64,000 bases of DNA from Mycobacterium sp. DL99 (GCF_004762045.1 NZ_SJOM01000007.1:1938916-2002915); one strand, 5' to 3'. Positions 25,192 to 35,460 are shown, counted from the stretch's first letter. The notes: generated by a model from the letters alone, not told the origin. A program made the numbers and translations.

Positions 25192-26268
25192 ATGAACGAA
25201 GATCTGCTGAGCATCGGGGAGTTCGCGGCCCGGACCGGGTTGTCGGCCAAGATGTTGCGTTCGTATGCGGCATCGGGGGCATTGGTGCCGGCCGCTGTCG
25301 ATGAACTCACGGGTTACCGGTACTACTCGCGGGGCCAGATTGCTCAGGCTCGGACGGTGGGGTTGCTCCGGGGAGCCCAGGTACCGGTCGCCGAGATCGC
25401 TGAATTCCTGCGGGACCCGACCGAGCAGCAACTGGCTGCCTGGCGGACAGCGCTTGATGATGAATATGCGCACCGCCGTAAGGCGCTCGTGATGGTCCGC
25501 GGCGCGCTGCTCGCTCAATTTTCTCCGGTGGCAGGGGGTCGCCGGAGCGACGAGAGGACGATCTGGATGGCTTCGGTGTTACGGTCCGCGACGGCCACTG
25601 ATCAGGGGCCGGTGCGGGAGAGCAACCAGGATTCACTGCTCGCGGACGGCATCCTGTACGCGGTCGCCGACGGTTTCGGGCCCGGCGGTGAACACGCCAG
25701 CCGGATCGCGGTCGAGGTGCTGGCCGCCGGATTCGCCGCCGCACCTGACCGCGACGGGCTCATCGGCGCGGTGCAGGCCGCCAACGAGCAGGTCTTCGCA
25801 CATGTCAGCGCATCGGGTACCAGCTCGGGGGCCACGCTGACGGTGGTGGCGATGTTCGACGACGAGCAGGGCGGCCCCATGGCCATCAACATCGGGGATT
25901 CGCCGTTGAACCGGATCCGCGACGGAGTCATGTGTCAGCTCACCGACGATCACAGTGTCTCGGGGGAGCTGGTGCGGGCCGGTGAGATCACCCGGGAGGA
26001 GGCCCGCTTCCACCCGCACCGGCACCTGCTGACCCGGGCGCTGGGCATCGGCCCCTTCATCCGGCCGGATCTGTTCGATCTCGACTGCCGTCCCGGCGAC
26101 CGGTTCCTGATCAGCAGTGACGGACTGTTCGCCGGAGCCGAGGATGCCGACATCGCGGGCGCCGCCGCGGATGACGAACCCGAGGTCGCGGCGCAGCGGC
26201 TGGTTCAGGTGGCCAACGATGCCGGCGGCAGCGACAACACCACCGTGATCGTTATCGACATCGGCTGA
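25192..26268 (+). CDS. MerR-type DNA-binding domain fused to a PP2C serine/threonine phosphatase
   Basis: A 358-residue two-domain protein. Residues 5-72 form a MerR winged helix (LSIGEFAARTGLSAKMLRSY, then LTGYRYYSRGQIAQAR and GLLRGAQVPVAEIAEFL) followed by a dimerisation helix to about 115. Residues 130-358 are a PPM phosphatase: Asp147 in ESNQDS, Asp160-Gly161 in VADGFG, GDSPLNRIRDG, Asp310 in SSDGLF, and Asp348 in GGSDNTT, so the metal-ligand set is complete. No effector domain of the usual MerR kind is present. It could couple protein dephosphorylation to transcription. It stands alone between the conserved Rv3213c and Rv3212 positions. Confidence 0.88.
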   Translation: MNEDLLSIGEFAARTGLSAKMLRSYAASGALVPAAVDELTGYRYYSRGQIAQARTVGLLRGAQVPVAEIAEFLRDPTEQQLAAWRTALDDEYAHRRKALVMVRGALLAQFSPVAGGRRSDERTIWMASVLRSATATDQGPVRESNQDSLLADGILYAVADGFGPGGEHASRIAVEVLAAGFAAAPDRDGLIGAVQAANEQVFAHVSASGTSSGATLTVVAMFDDEQGGPMAINIGDSPLNRIRDGVMCQLTDDHSVSGELVRAGEITREEARFHPHRHLLTRALGIGPFIRPDLFDLDCRPGDRFLISSDGLFAGAEDADIAGAAADDEPEVAAQRLVQVANDAGGSDNTTVIVIDIG

Positions 26269-26284
26269 GCCTGACCAGGCCGGG

Positions 26285-27523
26285 TCACGCTGGGCCCAGC
26301 GCCACCAATTGCGTGCCGCGCTGTTCGAGCAGGGTGTCTCCGGCCACCACCGGCACGACCGGCGACACGCTGGGTGTCCGTGGCAGCGCGATGTGCCGCT
26401 GCCCGGCACCGGTCTGCTGATCGAAGACGTCGTAACCGTCGTTGACCGGAACCAGGAGCTGCCCGGCCATCACCGTGGCGGGTCCGACGGGCATATGACG
26501 TCCGGACTCGTCCACGGTGGGCGTCACGGTGAACTTGTACTGAAGGCCGGCGGTTCCGGTGGTGCTGAATACCAGCACCGAGTCCCCGGTCCACCAGCTG
26601 ATCAGATCCCCGGTGCGGGTGGTGGTCGACTGCGGTGCGGCCGGCTTGGCCAGCGGCAGGCTGGCAAGAGTCTTTCCGGTCTCGTCGATGACGTTCACCA
26701 TCGGCTTCGGGGAGGGCAGGTATACCGCGGTCGTGGTGCCCGATACCGCGACCACCTGGGCCCCGGATTCGTCGGTGATGTCCTGCAGTTCGACGTACCG
26801 CACGTCGGGGGTGTCCTCTTCGTCGGCCGGGCGCAGCAGCGTCAGCCGGATGAACTTGCTCTTCGGGCAGGATTCCAGCACCGACACCGCCGAGGAACTC
26901 GCCGCCGCCGACAGCTGGCGGCACACCGGTGAGGCCGGTACGTCCGGTTTGATGCGGGCGTCCAGGGCGCCGTAGGAGAGCATCCGGACCATGTCCGAGC
27001 GCCACAGCTCGAGGCGACTGTCCCCGGCCGAGAGCACCGTGGAGCCGTCGGAGGACAGCCGGACCTCGGGGTCGGCGTAGGCGGTGCGGGCCGGCCCGCG
27101 CCTGCCGGTCTTGCCGTCGACGGTGCTGACCTGTCCGCAGCCGCGGACATCCGGATACACCGCGACGGCGTACTGGTACACCGACGTCACACCGCACAGT
27201 TCGAGGTCGCGGGCGTAGCTCCACAACACCGCACCGGTGACCGGATCACGGCCTTCGACGGTGGATGCGTCGCCGGTCACCACCGACCCGCCGGCGAGCA
27301 CGGGTTCGGTGGTCTTCGGGCTGTCGGTGGTCCACAGCTCCTGCAGACCGGCCGGCACCTCGCGCGCCGGAGTCAGGTAGGGGACCGGTGACGCGGCGGG
27401 CCGGCTGATGGTGGCCCGGGCGTCACTGGTCCACCAGATCAGGCCGGCCGCCAGCGCGACGATCGCGACGATTGCCGCCGCGGCAGCGATGTCGCCGCGG
27501 GTGCGGCGTTCGGGTTTGACCAC
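26285..27523 (-). CDS. Membrane-anchored PQQ-like beta-propeller protein (Rv3212 homologue)
   Basis: A 412-residue protein with one N-terminal transmembrane helix (about residues 11-31) and an extracytoplasmic domain. Propeller-like repeats appear as EGRDPVTGAVLWSYARD and later VFDQQTGAGQRHIALP, similar to quinoprotein-type propellers without cofactor motifs. Conserved Cys pairs (around 108/129 and 197/218) suggest disulphides outside. It matches Rv3212 (alanine- and valine-rich) in position. The start is the GTG at 27523, 27 bp after rhlE on the same strand. Function unknown. Confidence 0.8.
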   Translation of the reverse strand: MVKPERRTRGDIAAAAAIVAIVALAAGLIWWTSDARATISRPAASPVPYLTPAREVPAGLQELWTTDSPKTTEPVLAGGSVVTGDASTVEGRDPVTGAVLWSYARDLELCGVTSVYQYAVAVYPDVRGCGQVSTVDGKTGRRGPARTAYADPEVRLSSDGSTVLSAGDSRLELWRSDMVRMLSYGALDARIKPDVPASPVCRQLSAAASSSAVSVLESCPKSKFIRLTLLRPADEEDTPDVRYVELQDITDESGAQVVAVSGTTTAVYLPSPKPMVNVIDETGKTLASLPLAKPAAPQSTTTRTGDLISWWTGDSVLVFSTTGTAGLQYKFTVTPTVDESGRHMPVGPATVMAGQLLVPVNDGYDVFDQQTGAGQRHIALPRTPSVSPVVPVVAGDTLLEQRGTQLVALGPA

Positions 27524-27550
27524 TGACAGGTCTTGTCTGGCGTTCGCCGG

Positions 27551-29053
27551 TCAGCCGGCCGTGGCGGTCTCGGTCTTCCGGGGACGACGCCGGCGGCGGC
27601 GACGTCCGGCGCTCGACCCGTCGCCCGCGGCGGTGTCCTCCGACTCGATCACCGGTGCGGCATCGGGGCCGTCCTGCGCCGGAGTCGAGGCGCCCTCGGG
27701 ATGACCGGAGCCTGACTCGCCGCCACGGGTACGCCGACGGCTGCGGGTCCTGGTCTTAGCCGGCCGATCCTCGTCCGCCGAAGAGATGCGCTTCTCGTCG
27801 GGGCTGCGCTTGGCCTTCGCCTTGCGCGGTTCGCCGATCCGGCCGGTGGCATCGGTCGGGATGCCCAGTTCCTCGTAGATATGTGGTGAGCTGGAATAGG
27901 TTTCGGCGGGATCGGGACACCCGAGCTCCAGCGCCTTGTCGATCATCTCCCAGCGGGCGAGTTCATCCCAGTCGACCAGGGTGATCGCGACACCGGTCTT
28001 GCCGGCGCGGCCGGTGCGACCGATGCGGTGCACGTAGGCCTGCTCATCTTCGGGGCACTGGTAGTTGATGACGTGCGTGACGTCGTCGATATCGATGCCG
28101 CGCGCCGCCACATCGGTGGCCACCAGCACGTCGACGGCGCCGGTGCGGAACGACTTCAAGGCTTTCTCACGCGCGCCCTGGCCCAGGTCGCCGTGCACCG
28201 CGTCGACCTTGAACCCGCGCTCGGCGAGTTCGTCGGACACCTTCTGCGCGGTGCGCTTGGTGCGGGTGAAGATCATTGTGGCGCCGCGGCCCTCGACCTG
28301 CAGGATCCGGCTCACGAGCTCGGACTTGTCCAGCGCGTGGGCCCGATAGGCGAACTGTTCGGTGGTGTCGTGGGTGGCCGCCGAGTGCGGGGCCTCGGCC
28401 CGGATGTGGGTCGGCTGGTTCATGAACGTGCGAGCCAGCGTGATGATCGGGTCGGGCATGGTGGCCGAGAACAGCATCGACTGCCGGTCGTCGGGGGTCA
28501 GCCGCAGGATGCGCTCGATATCGGGCAGGAAGCCCAGGTCCAGCATCTCGTCGGCCTCGTCGAGCACCAGCACGGACAGTCCGCCCAGCTGCAGGTGGCC
28601 CTGCTGGGCCAGGTCGAGCAGCCGGCCCGGGGTGCCGACGACGACGTCGACGCCCTTGCGCAGCGCCTCGATCTGGGGCTCGTAGGGACGGCCGCCGTAG
28701 ATCGAGGTCACGGAGAACTTGCGGTCGGCGGTGGTGAGGTACTTGGCCGCTCCGGCGAGGTCGTCGTAGACCTGCAGACACAGCTCGCGGGTGGGCACCA
28801 CGATCAGGGCCCGGGGGGTCCCGTTGAGCGGGCGGGTCTCGTCGCTGGAGACCCGGTGCAACAGCGGGACACCGAAGGCGTAGGTCTTGCCCATACCGGT
28901 GCGGGCCTGACCGATCAGGTCGTCCCCGGCCAGCGCCAACGGGAGGGTCAGTTCTTGGATGGCAAACGGGTGGTGAATGCCGTTCTCGGCCAGTGCGCGC
29001 ACAATTTCGTCGCGGACGCCGAGCTCGGCAAACGTCTTATTCAGATGAGTCAT
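27551..29053 (-). CDS. rhlE: DEAD-box ATP-dependent RNA helicase
   Basis: A 500-residue DEAD-box helicase. The Q-motif is [12 protein letters not shown], motif I ARTGMGKT, Ib PGRLLD, motif II LDEADEM, motif III SATMP, motif [10 protein letters not shown] and motif [13 protein letters not shown]. The C-terminus (about 400-500) is a basic, Arg/Lys- and acidic-patched low-complexity tail ending in KKRRRRPRK-like blocks, typical of mycobacterial RhlE and probably RNA binding. The ATG at 29053 has a poor ribosome binding site; ATG 29089 would add 12 residues. The 294-bp gap to the divergent ferritin-like gene should hold the promoters. Confidence 0.93.
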   Translation of the reverse strand: MTHLNKTFAELGVRDEIVRALAENGIHHPFAIQELTLPLALAGDDLIGQARTGMGKTYAFGVPLLHRVSSDETRPLNGTPRALIVVPTRELCLQVYDDLAGAAKYLTTADRKFSVTSIYGGRPYEPQIEALRKGVDVVVGTPGRLLDLAQQGHLQLGGLSVLVLDEADEMLDLGFLPDIERILRLTPDDRQSMLFSATMPDPIITLARTFMNQPTHIRAEAPHSAATHDTTEQFAYRAHALDKSELVSRILQVEGRGATMIFTRTKRTAQKVSDELAERGFKVDAVHGDLGQGAREKALKSFRTGAVDVLVATDVAARGIDIDDVTHVINYQCPEDEQAYVHRIGRTGRAGKTGVAITLVDWDELARWEMIDKALELGCPDPAETYSSSPHIYEELGIPTDATGRIGEPRKAKAKRSPDEKRISSADEDRPAKTRTRSRRRTRGGESGSGHPEGASTPAQDGPDAAPVIESEDTAAGDGSSAGRRRRRRRPRKTETATAG

Positions 29054-29347
29054 GGTTGGAGGAGGTGGCCTTTCACTGTCAAACCTCATGGGCATCCAGC
29101 GCACACGAGTTTGACGGTGAAACGGTCGGGTTCGCCGGGATACAGGTCGTATCCCTCGGCGCTGCCGATCCGTTGGGCCCAGCTCCACGGGGCGGGCCAA
29201 CTGCGTGCACGCACATTTCCTGGTAGCGGTTCGGGCGCCGAAATTGTCGGCTCGAAGCCGTTACCACATGCCATTGTAGCTGGTCGCGGGATCTGGGCCG
29301 ATTTGCCAGCCGATCACGGTGGCCTGGCGGCGTCTAGAGTTGGCCTC
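29054..29347. other. Intergenic region between divergent rhlE and ferritin-like genes
   Basis: A 294-bp gap that must carry both promoters. I see no conserved ORF, no long inverted repeat and no recognisable sigma-factor motif beyond ordinary AT-poor sequence. Part may encode the rhlE N-terminal extension if ATG 29089 is used. Confidence 0.6.
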
Positions 29348-30046
29348 ATGAATTCGCCTCAGCCTGCCGCGGAACAGATCGCCGAACCGGTCGATTCGGG
29401 CGTGACGGCGGACCATCCGGGCGTCAACGAATTGTTCGCGGTGCTGGCCTACGGTGAGGTCGCGGCGTTCTACCGGCTCACCGAAGAGGCGCGCATGGCG
29501 CCGAACCTGCGCGGCCGGATCAACATGGCGAGTATGGCCGCTGCGGAGATGGGCCATTACGAGCTCTTGCGGGATGCGTTGGAGCACAGGGGAGTTGACG
29601 TTGTTCCGGCGATGACGAAATATGCGTCCGCCTTGGAGAACTACCACCGGATGACCACTCCCAGCACGTGGCTGGAGGCGTTGGTCAAGACCTACATCGG
29701 CGATGCGCTCGCCGCGGACTTCTACCTGGAGATCACCGACGCGCTGCCCGAGGCGGTGGCCACGGTGGTGCGAGCGGTGCTGTCCGAAACCGGGCATTCA
29801 CAGTTCGTGGTCGCCGAAGTGCGCGCGGCGGTGACGGCCAGCGATCGCCAGCGTCACCGGCTGGCGCTGTGGGCGCGTCGTCTGCTCGGAGAGGCCGTCA
29901 CCCAGGCCCAGTTCGTGCTGGCCGATCACGACGAGCTCGTCGACTTGGTGATGTCCAGCGGTGAGGGCCTGACCCAGTTGGCCGAGTTCTTCGGCCGGCT
30001 GCAGAACACCCACCAGTCCCGGATGCAGGAACTGGGCCTGGCGTAG
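29348..30046 (+). CDS. Ferritin-like-fold protein (Rv3210c homologue, MiaE-like annotation)
   Basis: A 232-residue helical protein. Paired Glu and ExxH-type helices (GEVAAFYRLTEEA, AAAEMGHYELLRDAL, LSETGHSQFVVAEV) fit a ferritin-like di-iron bundle related to proteins annotated as tRNA-(ms2io6A) hydroxylase. True MiaE activity has not been shown for this family in mycobacteria and I treat it as a structural assignment. It is divergent from rhlE and convergent to the MmpS-like gene. The ATG at 29348 gives the family length (231-232). Confidence 0.8.
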   Translation: MNSPQPAAEQIAEPVDSGVTADHPGVNELFAVLAYGEVAAFYRLTEEARMAPNLRGRINMASMAAAEMGHYELLRDALEHRGVDVVPAMTKYASALENYHRMTTPSTWLEALVKTYIGDALAADFYLEITDALPEAVATVVRAVLSETGHSQFVVAEVRAAVTASDRQRHRLALWARRLLGEAVTQAQFVLADHDELVDLVMSSGEGLTQLAEFFGRLQNTHQSRMQELGLA

Positions 30047-30085
30047 TACCCGCCAGACCCAGTCCGCACTTCTCGGTTCGGTCCG

Positions 30086-30838
30086 CTACTGCGTGCAGGT
30101 GGTGATCATCGTGTTGTTGGCCTGCGCGACCAGCACGGCGCCCGACGCATCGGTGATCGAGCAGTTGAGCTGCCCGGCGACGCTCGTCGCGGTCACCGAC
30201 TTCAGCGTGACACCCGGGTTGAGCACCACGGTCTTGGCCCAGGGCAACGCGACGTTGATGTCGGTCTGCAGTGCGCCCTGCTCGTCGGTGTAGACGATGG
30301 TCACCAGGTCGATGAGCTGGCGGTTGCCGGTCACCCGGTAGGTGACGGCGGTCGGGGTCGCAATACCCGCGGGCGGTTCCGCTGCGGCGGGCGGTGCGGG
30401 CGCGGGTGTCGCGGTGGCGCTGGGTGCCGGCGTCAGTGTGGTGACGGTCTCGGGTGACAGCGGAGCGGTCGGCGCCGCGGGCGGAACCGGCTTCGACGTG
30501 GCGTCCTGCGCGGGCTGGGTGGTCTGTGTCGGCTGCGCAGAGGGGGAGGTCAGGGTGGCCGACACCGACCCGCTGTCGCCGCCGCCCAGGATCACCACGG
30601 TGCAGATGACCGCGATCAGCAGGATGGCGCCGGCCACGGCGGCTACCCAGATCCAGCGCCGGTCGATGGGGTCCTCGTAGAACGTGACCTCGTCGTCGTA
30701 GTCGGCGTCGTAGCCGTAGTCCGACTCGGCGTCGGTCGAGTAGTCCGTCGTGTAGTCGGAGTACCCGCCCGGCTCATGCGAGTGGTCCCCGAAGCGCTCG
30801 GTCGGGGTGGTGTCATACGGCGAATAGTGCCTGGTCAT
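30086..30838 (-). CDS. Membrane-anchored MmpS-like protein, Thr/Pro-rich linker
   Basis: A 250-residue single-pass protein. Residues 1-60 are acidic and Tyr-rich cytoplasmic sequence (GYSDYTTDYSTDAESDYGY region), 62-84 a transmembrane helix (WIWVAAVAGAILLIAVICTVV), 90-160 a Pro/Thr/Ala-rich linker, and 165-250 a compact domain with the MmpS pattern YRVTGNRQL, VIYTDEQGALQ and ALPWAKTVVL, ending in a disulphide pair Cys/Cys. It matches Rv3209 (threonine- and proline-rich). MmpS partners act with MmpL transporters; no mmpL is adjacent, so that link is not claimed. Confidence 0.8.
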   Translation of the reverse strand: MTRHYSPYDTTPTERFGDHSHEPGGYSDYTTDYSTDAESDYGYDADYDDEVTFYEDPIDRRWIWVAAVAGAILLIAVICTVVILGGGDSGSVSATLTSPSAQPTQTTQPAQDATSKPVPPAAPTAPLSPETVTTLTPAPSATATPAPAPPAAAEPPAGIATPTAVTYRVTGNRQLIDLVTIVYTDEQGALQTDINVALPWAKTVVLNPGVTLKSVTATSVAGQLNCSITDASGAVLVAQANNTMITTCTQ

Positions 30839-31068
30839 GCGGCTGCCCCAGTCGTCTCGTCCAATGTCGGCACTGATGCTATCGAGGCAGAAGTGACAGA
30901 TGAGGTTGAGCTTGGGGCGTGTCGGTCACGGTCCGGCCTCGGTTCGGTATCTGCGTTTCGCGGACGGCGTAGCTCGGTCGGCACCCGCTGGCGGCGGTGG
31001 GGTCCGGCTGTCCACTAGCCTGCTCAGGGAAGTCGACAAACGACGTGAGAAAGAAAGAAGGGTCCAGC

Positions 31069-31308
31069 GTGGAGGTCAAAATCGGTGTCACGGACAGCCC
31101 GCGCGAGCTGACCTTCAACAGCGCGCAGACACCCTCCGAGGTGGAGCAGCAGGTCACCGAGGCAATCGCCAAGGATTCGGGTGTGCTGGCGCTGACCGAT
31201 GAGAAGGGTCGGCGATTTTTGGTGCAGAACAGCCGGATCGCCTATGTCGAGATCGGCGCCGCCGACGTGCGCCGGGTCGGTTTCGGTGTGGGAGCGGAAA
31301 GCGCCTGA
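31069..31308 (+). CDS. DUF3107 protein (TB9.4 / Rv3208A homologue)
   Basis: A 79-residue soluble protein opening EVKIGVTDSPRELTFNSAQT, which matches the TB9.4 antigen. It lacks the C-terminal extension of the 90-residue M. tuberculosis version. The GTG at 31069 is preceded by AGAAGGG; the frame continues 24 codons upstream but this part is not conserved. It converges with the TetR gene, with 2 bp between the stops. Function unknown. Confidence 0.88.
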   Translation: MEVKIGVTDSPRELTFNSAQTPSEVEQQVTEAIAKDSGVLALTDEKGRRFLVQNSRIAYVEIGAADVRRVGFGVGAESA

Positions 31309-31310
31309 GA

Positions 31311-32111
<801 letters not shown>

Positions 32112-32167
32112 TCACGGCATAGCTGCGCTGAGAACCGATCCACAGGAGTCTGTGCAATCCTGGTCCG

Positions 32168-33205
32168 GTGACCTACGACCCGGGACGTCGCGGGGGTGGC
32201 CGTGTCCCGGCGCTGCGCAACGAGTGGCGGGAGCCGCTACGCGCTCAGCGGGATCCGATTGCCGCTGATTCAGGACGAGCCAGATCCAATCGGGACGACC
32301 ATCAGCAGTGGCGCAAGCAGACGTGGATCGGCCATTTCGTATCCACCTACGGCTGGCGCGCGTATGCGCTGCCGGTGCTCGTCGTGCTGACCGTCGTGGT
32401 GATGTACCAGACCATCACCGGCACCAGCGCGCCGCACACCGCCCAGGAAGAGGAGGGCCCGGTGCAGGGCCCGCCCACCATCGACGTGGCCAGCACCTCG
32501 ATCATCGGCGCGCCGCCCAAAGGCCTGACCCAGTTCGACGCGAACCTGCCCACCGGGATCCTGCCGGCAGGCGGTCAGTTCACCGAGGCCGGTACACGGA
32601 CCTGGCGGGTCGTGCCGGGCACCGCGCCCAAGATCGGTGAAGGCACCACCAAGTCCTTCAACTACACCGTCGAGGTCGAGGACGGTGTGGACACCACTTC
32701 CTTCGGCGGCGACGACGGTTTCGCGCGGATGGTCAGCGAGACCCTGGCCAATCCGAAGAGTTGGACGCACAACGGGCTGTTCGCCTTCACCCGGGTGGAT
32801 GAGACCAGTGGTATCGAACCCGATTTCCGGGTGTCGCTGACGTCGCCGATGACGGTGCGCGAGGGCTGCGGCTACGACATCCAGCTGGAGGCCTCCTGCT
32901 ACAACCCGTCTTTCGACGGGCATCAGCCCCGGGTGTTCGTCAACGAGGCCCGGTGGGTTCGCGGCGCGGTGCCGTTCCAAGGGGACATCGGCTCCTACCG
33001 GCAGTACCTGATCAACCATGAGGTTGGTCACGCCATCGGGTATCAGCGGCACGAGGCATGTGAGGCCAACGGACAGCTGGCGCCGATCATGATGCAGCAG
33101 ACGTTCTCCACCTCGAATGACGACGCGGCCAAGTTCGACCCCGAAACCGTCAAGGCCGACGGACTGACCTGCAAATTCAACCCCTGGCCGTACCCGATCG
33201 CCTGA
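32168..33205 (+). CDS. DUF3152 membrane-anchored putative zinc metallopeptidase
   Basis: A 345-residue protein, Rv3207c-like. A transmembrane helix at about residues 64-82 (LPVLVVLTVVVMYQT) places the large C-terminal part outside the membrane. That part carries HEVGHAIGYQRH at 284-295, the zinc-binding HExxHxxGxxH arrangement of metzincin-type peptidases, with flanking cysteines (CGYD, CYN, CEAN, CKF). Proteolytic activity is therefore plausible but unproven. The GTG at 32168 follows GGTCCG; it is divergent from TetR. Confidence 0.85.
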   Translation: MTYDPGRRGGGRVPALRNEWREPLRAQRDPIAADSGRARSNRDDHQQWRKQTWIGHFVSTYGWRAYALPVLVVLTVVVMYQTITGTSAPHTAQEEEGPVQGPPTIDVASTSIIGAPPKGLTQFDANLPTGILPAGGQFTEAGTRTWRVVPGTAPKIGEGTTKSFNYTVEVEDGVDTTSFGGDDGFARMVSETLANPKSWTHNGLFAFTRVDETSGIEPDFRVSLTSPMTVREGCGYDIQLEASCYNPSFDGHQPRVFVNEARWVRGAVPFQGDIGSYRQYLINHEVGHAIGYQRHEACEANGQLAPIMMQQTFSTSNDDAAKFDPETVKADGLTCKFNPWPYPIA

Positions 33206-33297
33206 CCGCCGGAGCTGTGGTCGGATTCGTGACGCCGTGCCGGCATCGGGAGCCGGAGCTGAATCGTCATGTATGCGGTCGTGGTGGCCGGACGGCG

Positions 33298-33323
33298 GGA
33301 AGCATCAGCACCGGATTACCGTT
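33298..33323 (+). promoter_or_regulatory. SigH-type promoter upstream of moeZ
   Basis: GGAAG (33298-33302), 18 bases, then GTT (33321-33323). This fits the SigH consensus apart from the fifth base of the -35 element. Transcription would start near 33330, 50 bases before the moeZ GTG at 33379. Control of sulphur-transfer genes by SigH is in line with the regulon. Confidence 0.6.
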
Positions 33324-33378
33324 GTGTGTACGAGCAGCTGGGACGATGAAGTGACCCAAAAAACTGAGGAGACATGCG

Positions 33379-34569
33379 GTGTCCGCGAATTTGGACGTGT
33401 CGTTACCGCCGTTGGTTGAACCGGCCGCCGAGCTGACGCGCGACGAGGTGACGCGCTACAGCCGGCACCTGATCATTCCGGACGTCGGCGTGATCGGGCA
33501 GAAACGGCTGAAGAACGCCAAGGTGCTGGTGATCGGGGCCGGCGGGCTGGGGTCGCCGACCTTGCTGTACCTGGCCGCCGCCGGGGTGGGCACCATCGGC
33601 ATCGTCGAGTTCGACGTGGTCGATGAGTCCAACCTGCAGCGGCAGATCATCCACGGCCAGTCCGACATCGGCCGGTCCAAGGCGCAGAGCGCCAAGGATT
33701 CGGTTCTGGAGATCAACCCGCTGGTGACGGTGAACCTGCATGAGTTCCGCCTGGAACCCGACAATGCGGTGGAGCTGTTCAGCCAGTACGACCTGATCCT
33801 GGACGGCACCGACAACTTCGCCACCCGCTACCTGGTCAACGATGCCGCGGTGCTGGCCGGCAAGCCCTACGTGTGGGGCTCGATCTACCGGTTCGAAGGC
33901 CAGGTGTCGGTGTTCTGGGAGGACGCCCCCGACGGTCTGGGCCTCAACTACCGCGACCTCTATCCCGAGCCGCCGCCACCGGGCATGGTGCCCTCGTGTG
34001 CCGAGGGCGGGGTGCTGGGCATCCTGTGCGCGTCGATCGCGTCGGTCATGGGTACCGAGGCCATCAAGCTCATCACCGGCATCGGCGAACCGCTGCTCGG
34101 ACGGCTCATGGTGTACGACGCCTTGGAGATGTCGTACCGGACCATCCGGATCCGCAAGGATCCGACCACGCCGAAGATCACCGAGCTCATCGACTACGAG
34201 GCCTTCTGCGGTGTCGTTTCGGAAGCCGCTACCGACGCCGCCGCGGGCTCGACGGTCACCCCGCTGGAGCTCAAGGAGCTCATCGACTCCGGGAAACCGT
34301 TGGCGTTGATCGATGTCCGCGAACCCGTCGAGTGGGATATCAATCACATCGAGGGTGCCGAGCTCATCCCGAAGCCGTCGTTCGAGTCGGGCGATGCGCT
34401 GGCCAAACTCCCGGTGGACCGGACACCGGTGCTGTACTGCAAGACCGGGATCCGCTCGGCCGAGGTGCTCGCCATCGTCAAGAAGGCCGGTTTTTCCGAC
34501 GCGCTGCATCTGCAGGGCGGAATTGTGGCCTGGGCCAAGCAACTCGAGCCCGACATGGTGATGTACTGA
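33379..34569 (+). CDS. moeZ: Adenylyltransferase/sulfurtransferase MoeZ (MoeB1)
   Basis: A 396-residue two-domain protein. Residues 20-280 are a ThiF/MoeB E1-like domain with VLVIGAGGLGSP (51-60), DVVDESNLQRQIIHG and LDGTDNFATRYLVND; residues 295-396 are a rhodanese domain with the active Cys354 in YCKTGIRS. MoeZ adenylates and sulphurates small carrier proteins such as CysO and MoaD, feeding cysteine and molybdopterin synthesis. It matches Rv3206c. The GTG at 33379 follows GAGGAGA. Confidence 0.95.
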   Translation: MSANLDVSLPPLVEPAAELTRDEVTRYSRHLIIPDVGVIGQKRLKNAKVLVIGAGGLGSPTLLYLAAAGVGTIGIVEFDVVDESNLQRQIIHGQSDIGRSKAQSAKDSVLEINPLVTVNLHEFRLEPDNAVELFSQYDLILDGTDNFATRYLVNDAAVLAGKPYVWGSIYRFEGQVSVFWEDAPDGLGLNYRDLYPEPPPPGMVPSCAEGGVLGILCASIASVMGTEAIKLITGIGEPLLGRLMVYDALEMSYRTIRIRKDPTTPKITELIDYEAFCGVVSEAATDAAAGSTVTPLELKELIDSGKPLALIDVREPVEWDINHIEGAELIPKPSFESGDALAKLPVDRTPVLYCKTGIRSAEVLAIVKKAGFSDALHLQGGIVAWAKQLEPDMVMY

Positions 34570-34605
34570 CCGCTGGTTTGCCGGTCAACACCTTAGGCTG
34601 AGGTT

Positions 34606-35460
34606 GTGAGTGTGGAACGGCCGCCGGAACATGTGCTGGCGGCGTTCGGCCTGTCCGGGGAGCGCCCGGTACCGCTCGGCGAAGGCTGGGAGGGTGGCTG
34701 GCGCTGCGGCGAAGTGGTGATGTCGATGGTGCCCGAGCACGCCCGTGCGGCGTGGTCGGCCAAGGTGCGTGAATCGCTGTTCATCGACGGGGTGCGGCTT
34801 GCCCGCCCGGTCCGTTCGACGGACGGCCGTTATGTGGTGGCCGGGTGGCGGGCTGACACCTTCGTCGCCGGCACGCCCGAACCCCGTCACGACGAGGTGG
34901 TCTCGGCGGCAGTGCGATTACACGAGGCCACCGCGAAGCTGGAACGGCCACGCTTCCTCACCCAGCCGCCGGTTGCGCCGTGGGCCGATGTCGACGTGTT
35001 CATCGCCGCTGACCGGGCGGCCTGGGAGGACCGGCCGCTGCACTCGTTGCCGCCCGGCGCCAGGGTGTCGCCCGGCTCGTCGGACGGCCAACGTTCCGTG
35101 GAACTGATCAATCAGTTGGCCGGCCTTCGCAGACCCACCAGGAGCGCGAGTCAACTGGTTCACGGCGACCTTTACGGCACAGTGCTTTTCGCCGGAACGG
35201 CGGCGCCGGGGATCACCGACATCACCCCGTACTGGCGCCCGGCACCATGGGCCGCCGGTGTGGTGGTGGTCGACGCGCTGTCCTGGGGCGACGCCGATGA
35301 CGGCTTGATCGAGCGGTGGGGCTCCCTGCCGGAATGGCCGCAGATGTTGTTGCGGGCGTTGATGTTCCGGCTGGCCGTGCACGCGCTGCACCCGCGATCC
35401 ACCGCGGCCGCGTTCCCGGGCCTGGCGCGCACCGCCTCGCTCGTTCGGCTGATCCTCTAG
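34606..35460 (+). CDS. TIGR02569-family protein (Rv3205c homologue)
   Basis: A 284-residue soluble protein of an actinobacteria-specific family adjacent to moeZ in mycobacteria. The HGDLYGTVLFAG motif resembles the catalytic loop (HGDLxxxN) of aminoglycoside-phosphotransferase-like kinases, with DITPYWRPAPWAAGVVVVDALSWGD after it; Asn is replaced, so kinase activity is doubtful. It starts 36 bp after moeZ with GTG and is probably in the same transcript. Confidence 0.82.
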   Translation: MSVERPPEHVLAAFGLSGERPVPLGEGWEGGWRCGEVVMSMVPEHARAAWSAKVRESLFIDGVRLARPVRSTDGRYVVAGWRADTFVAGTPEPRHDEVVSAAVRLHEATAKLERPRFLTQPPVAPWADVDVFIAADRAAWEDRPLHSLPPGARVSPGSSDGQRSVELINQLAGLRRPTRSASQLVHGDLYGTVLFAGTAAPGITDITPYWRPAPWAAGVVVVDALSWGDADDGLIERWGSLPEWPQMLLRALMFRLAVHALHPRSTAAAFPGLARTASLVRLIL

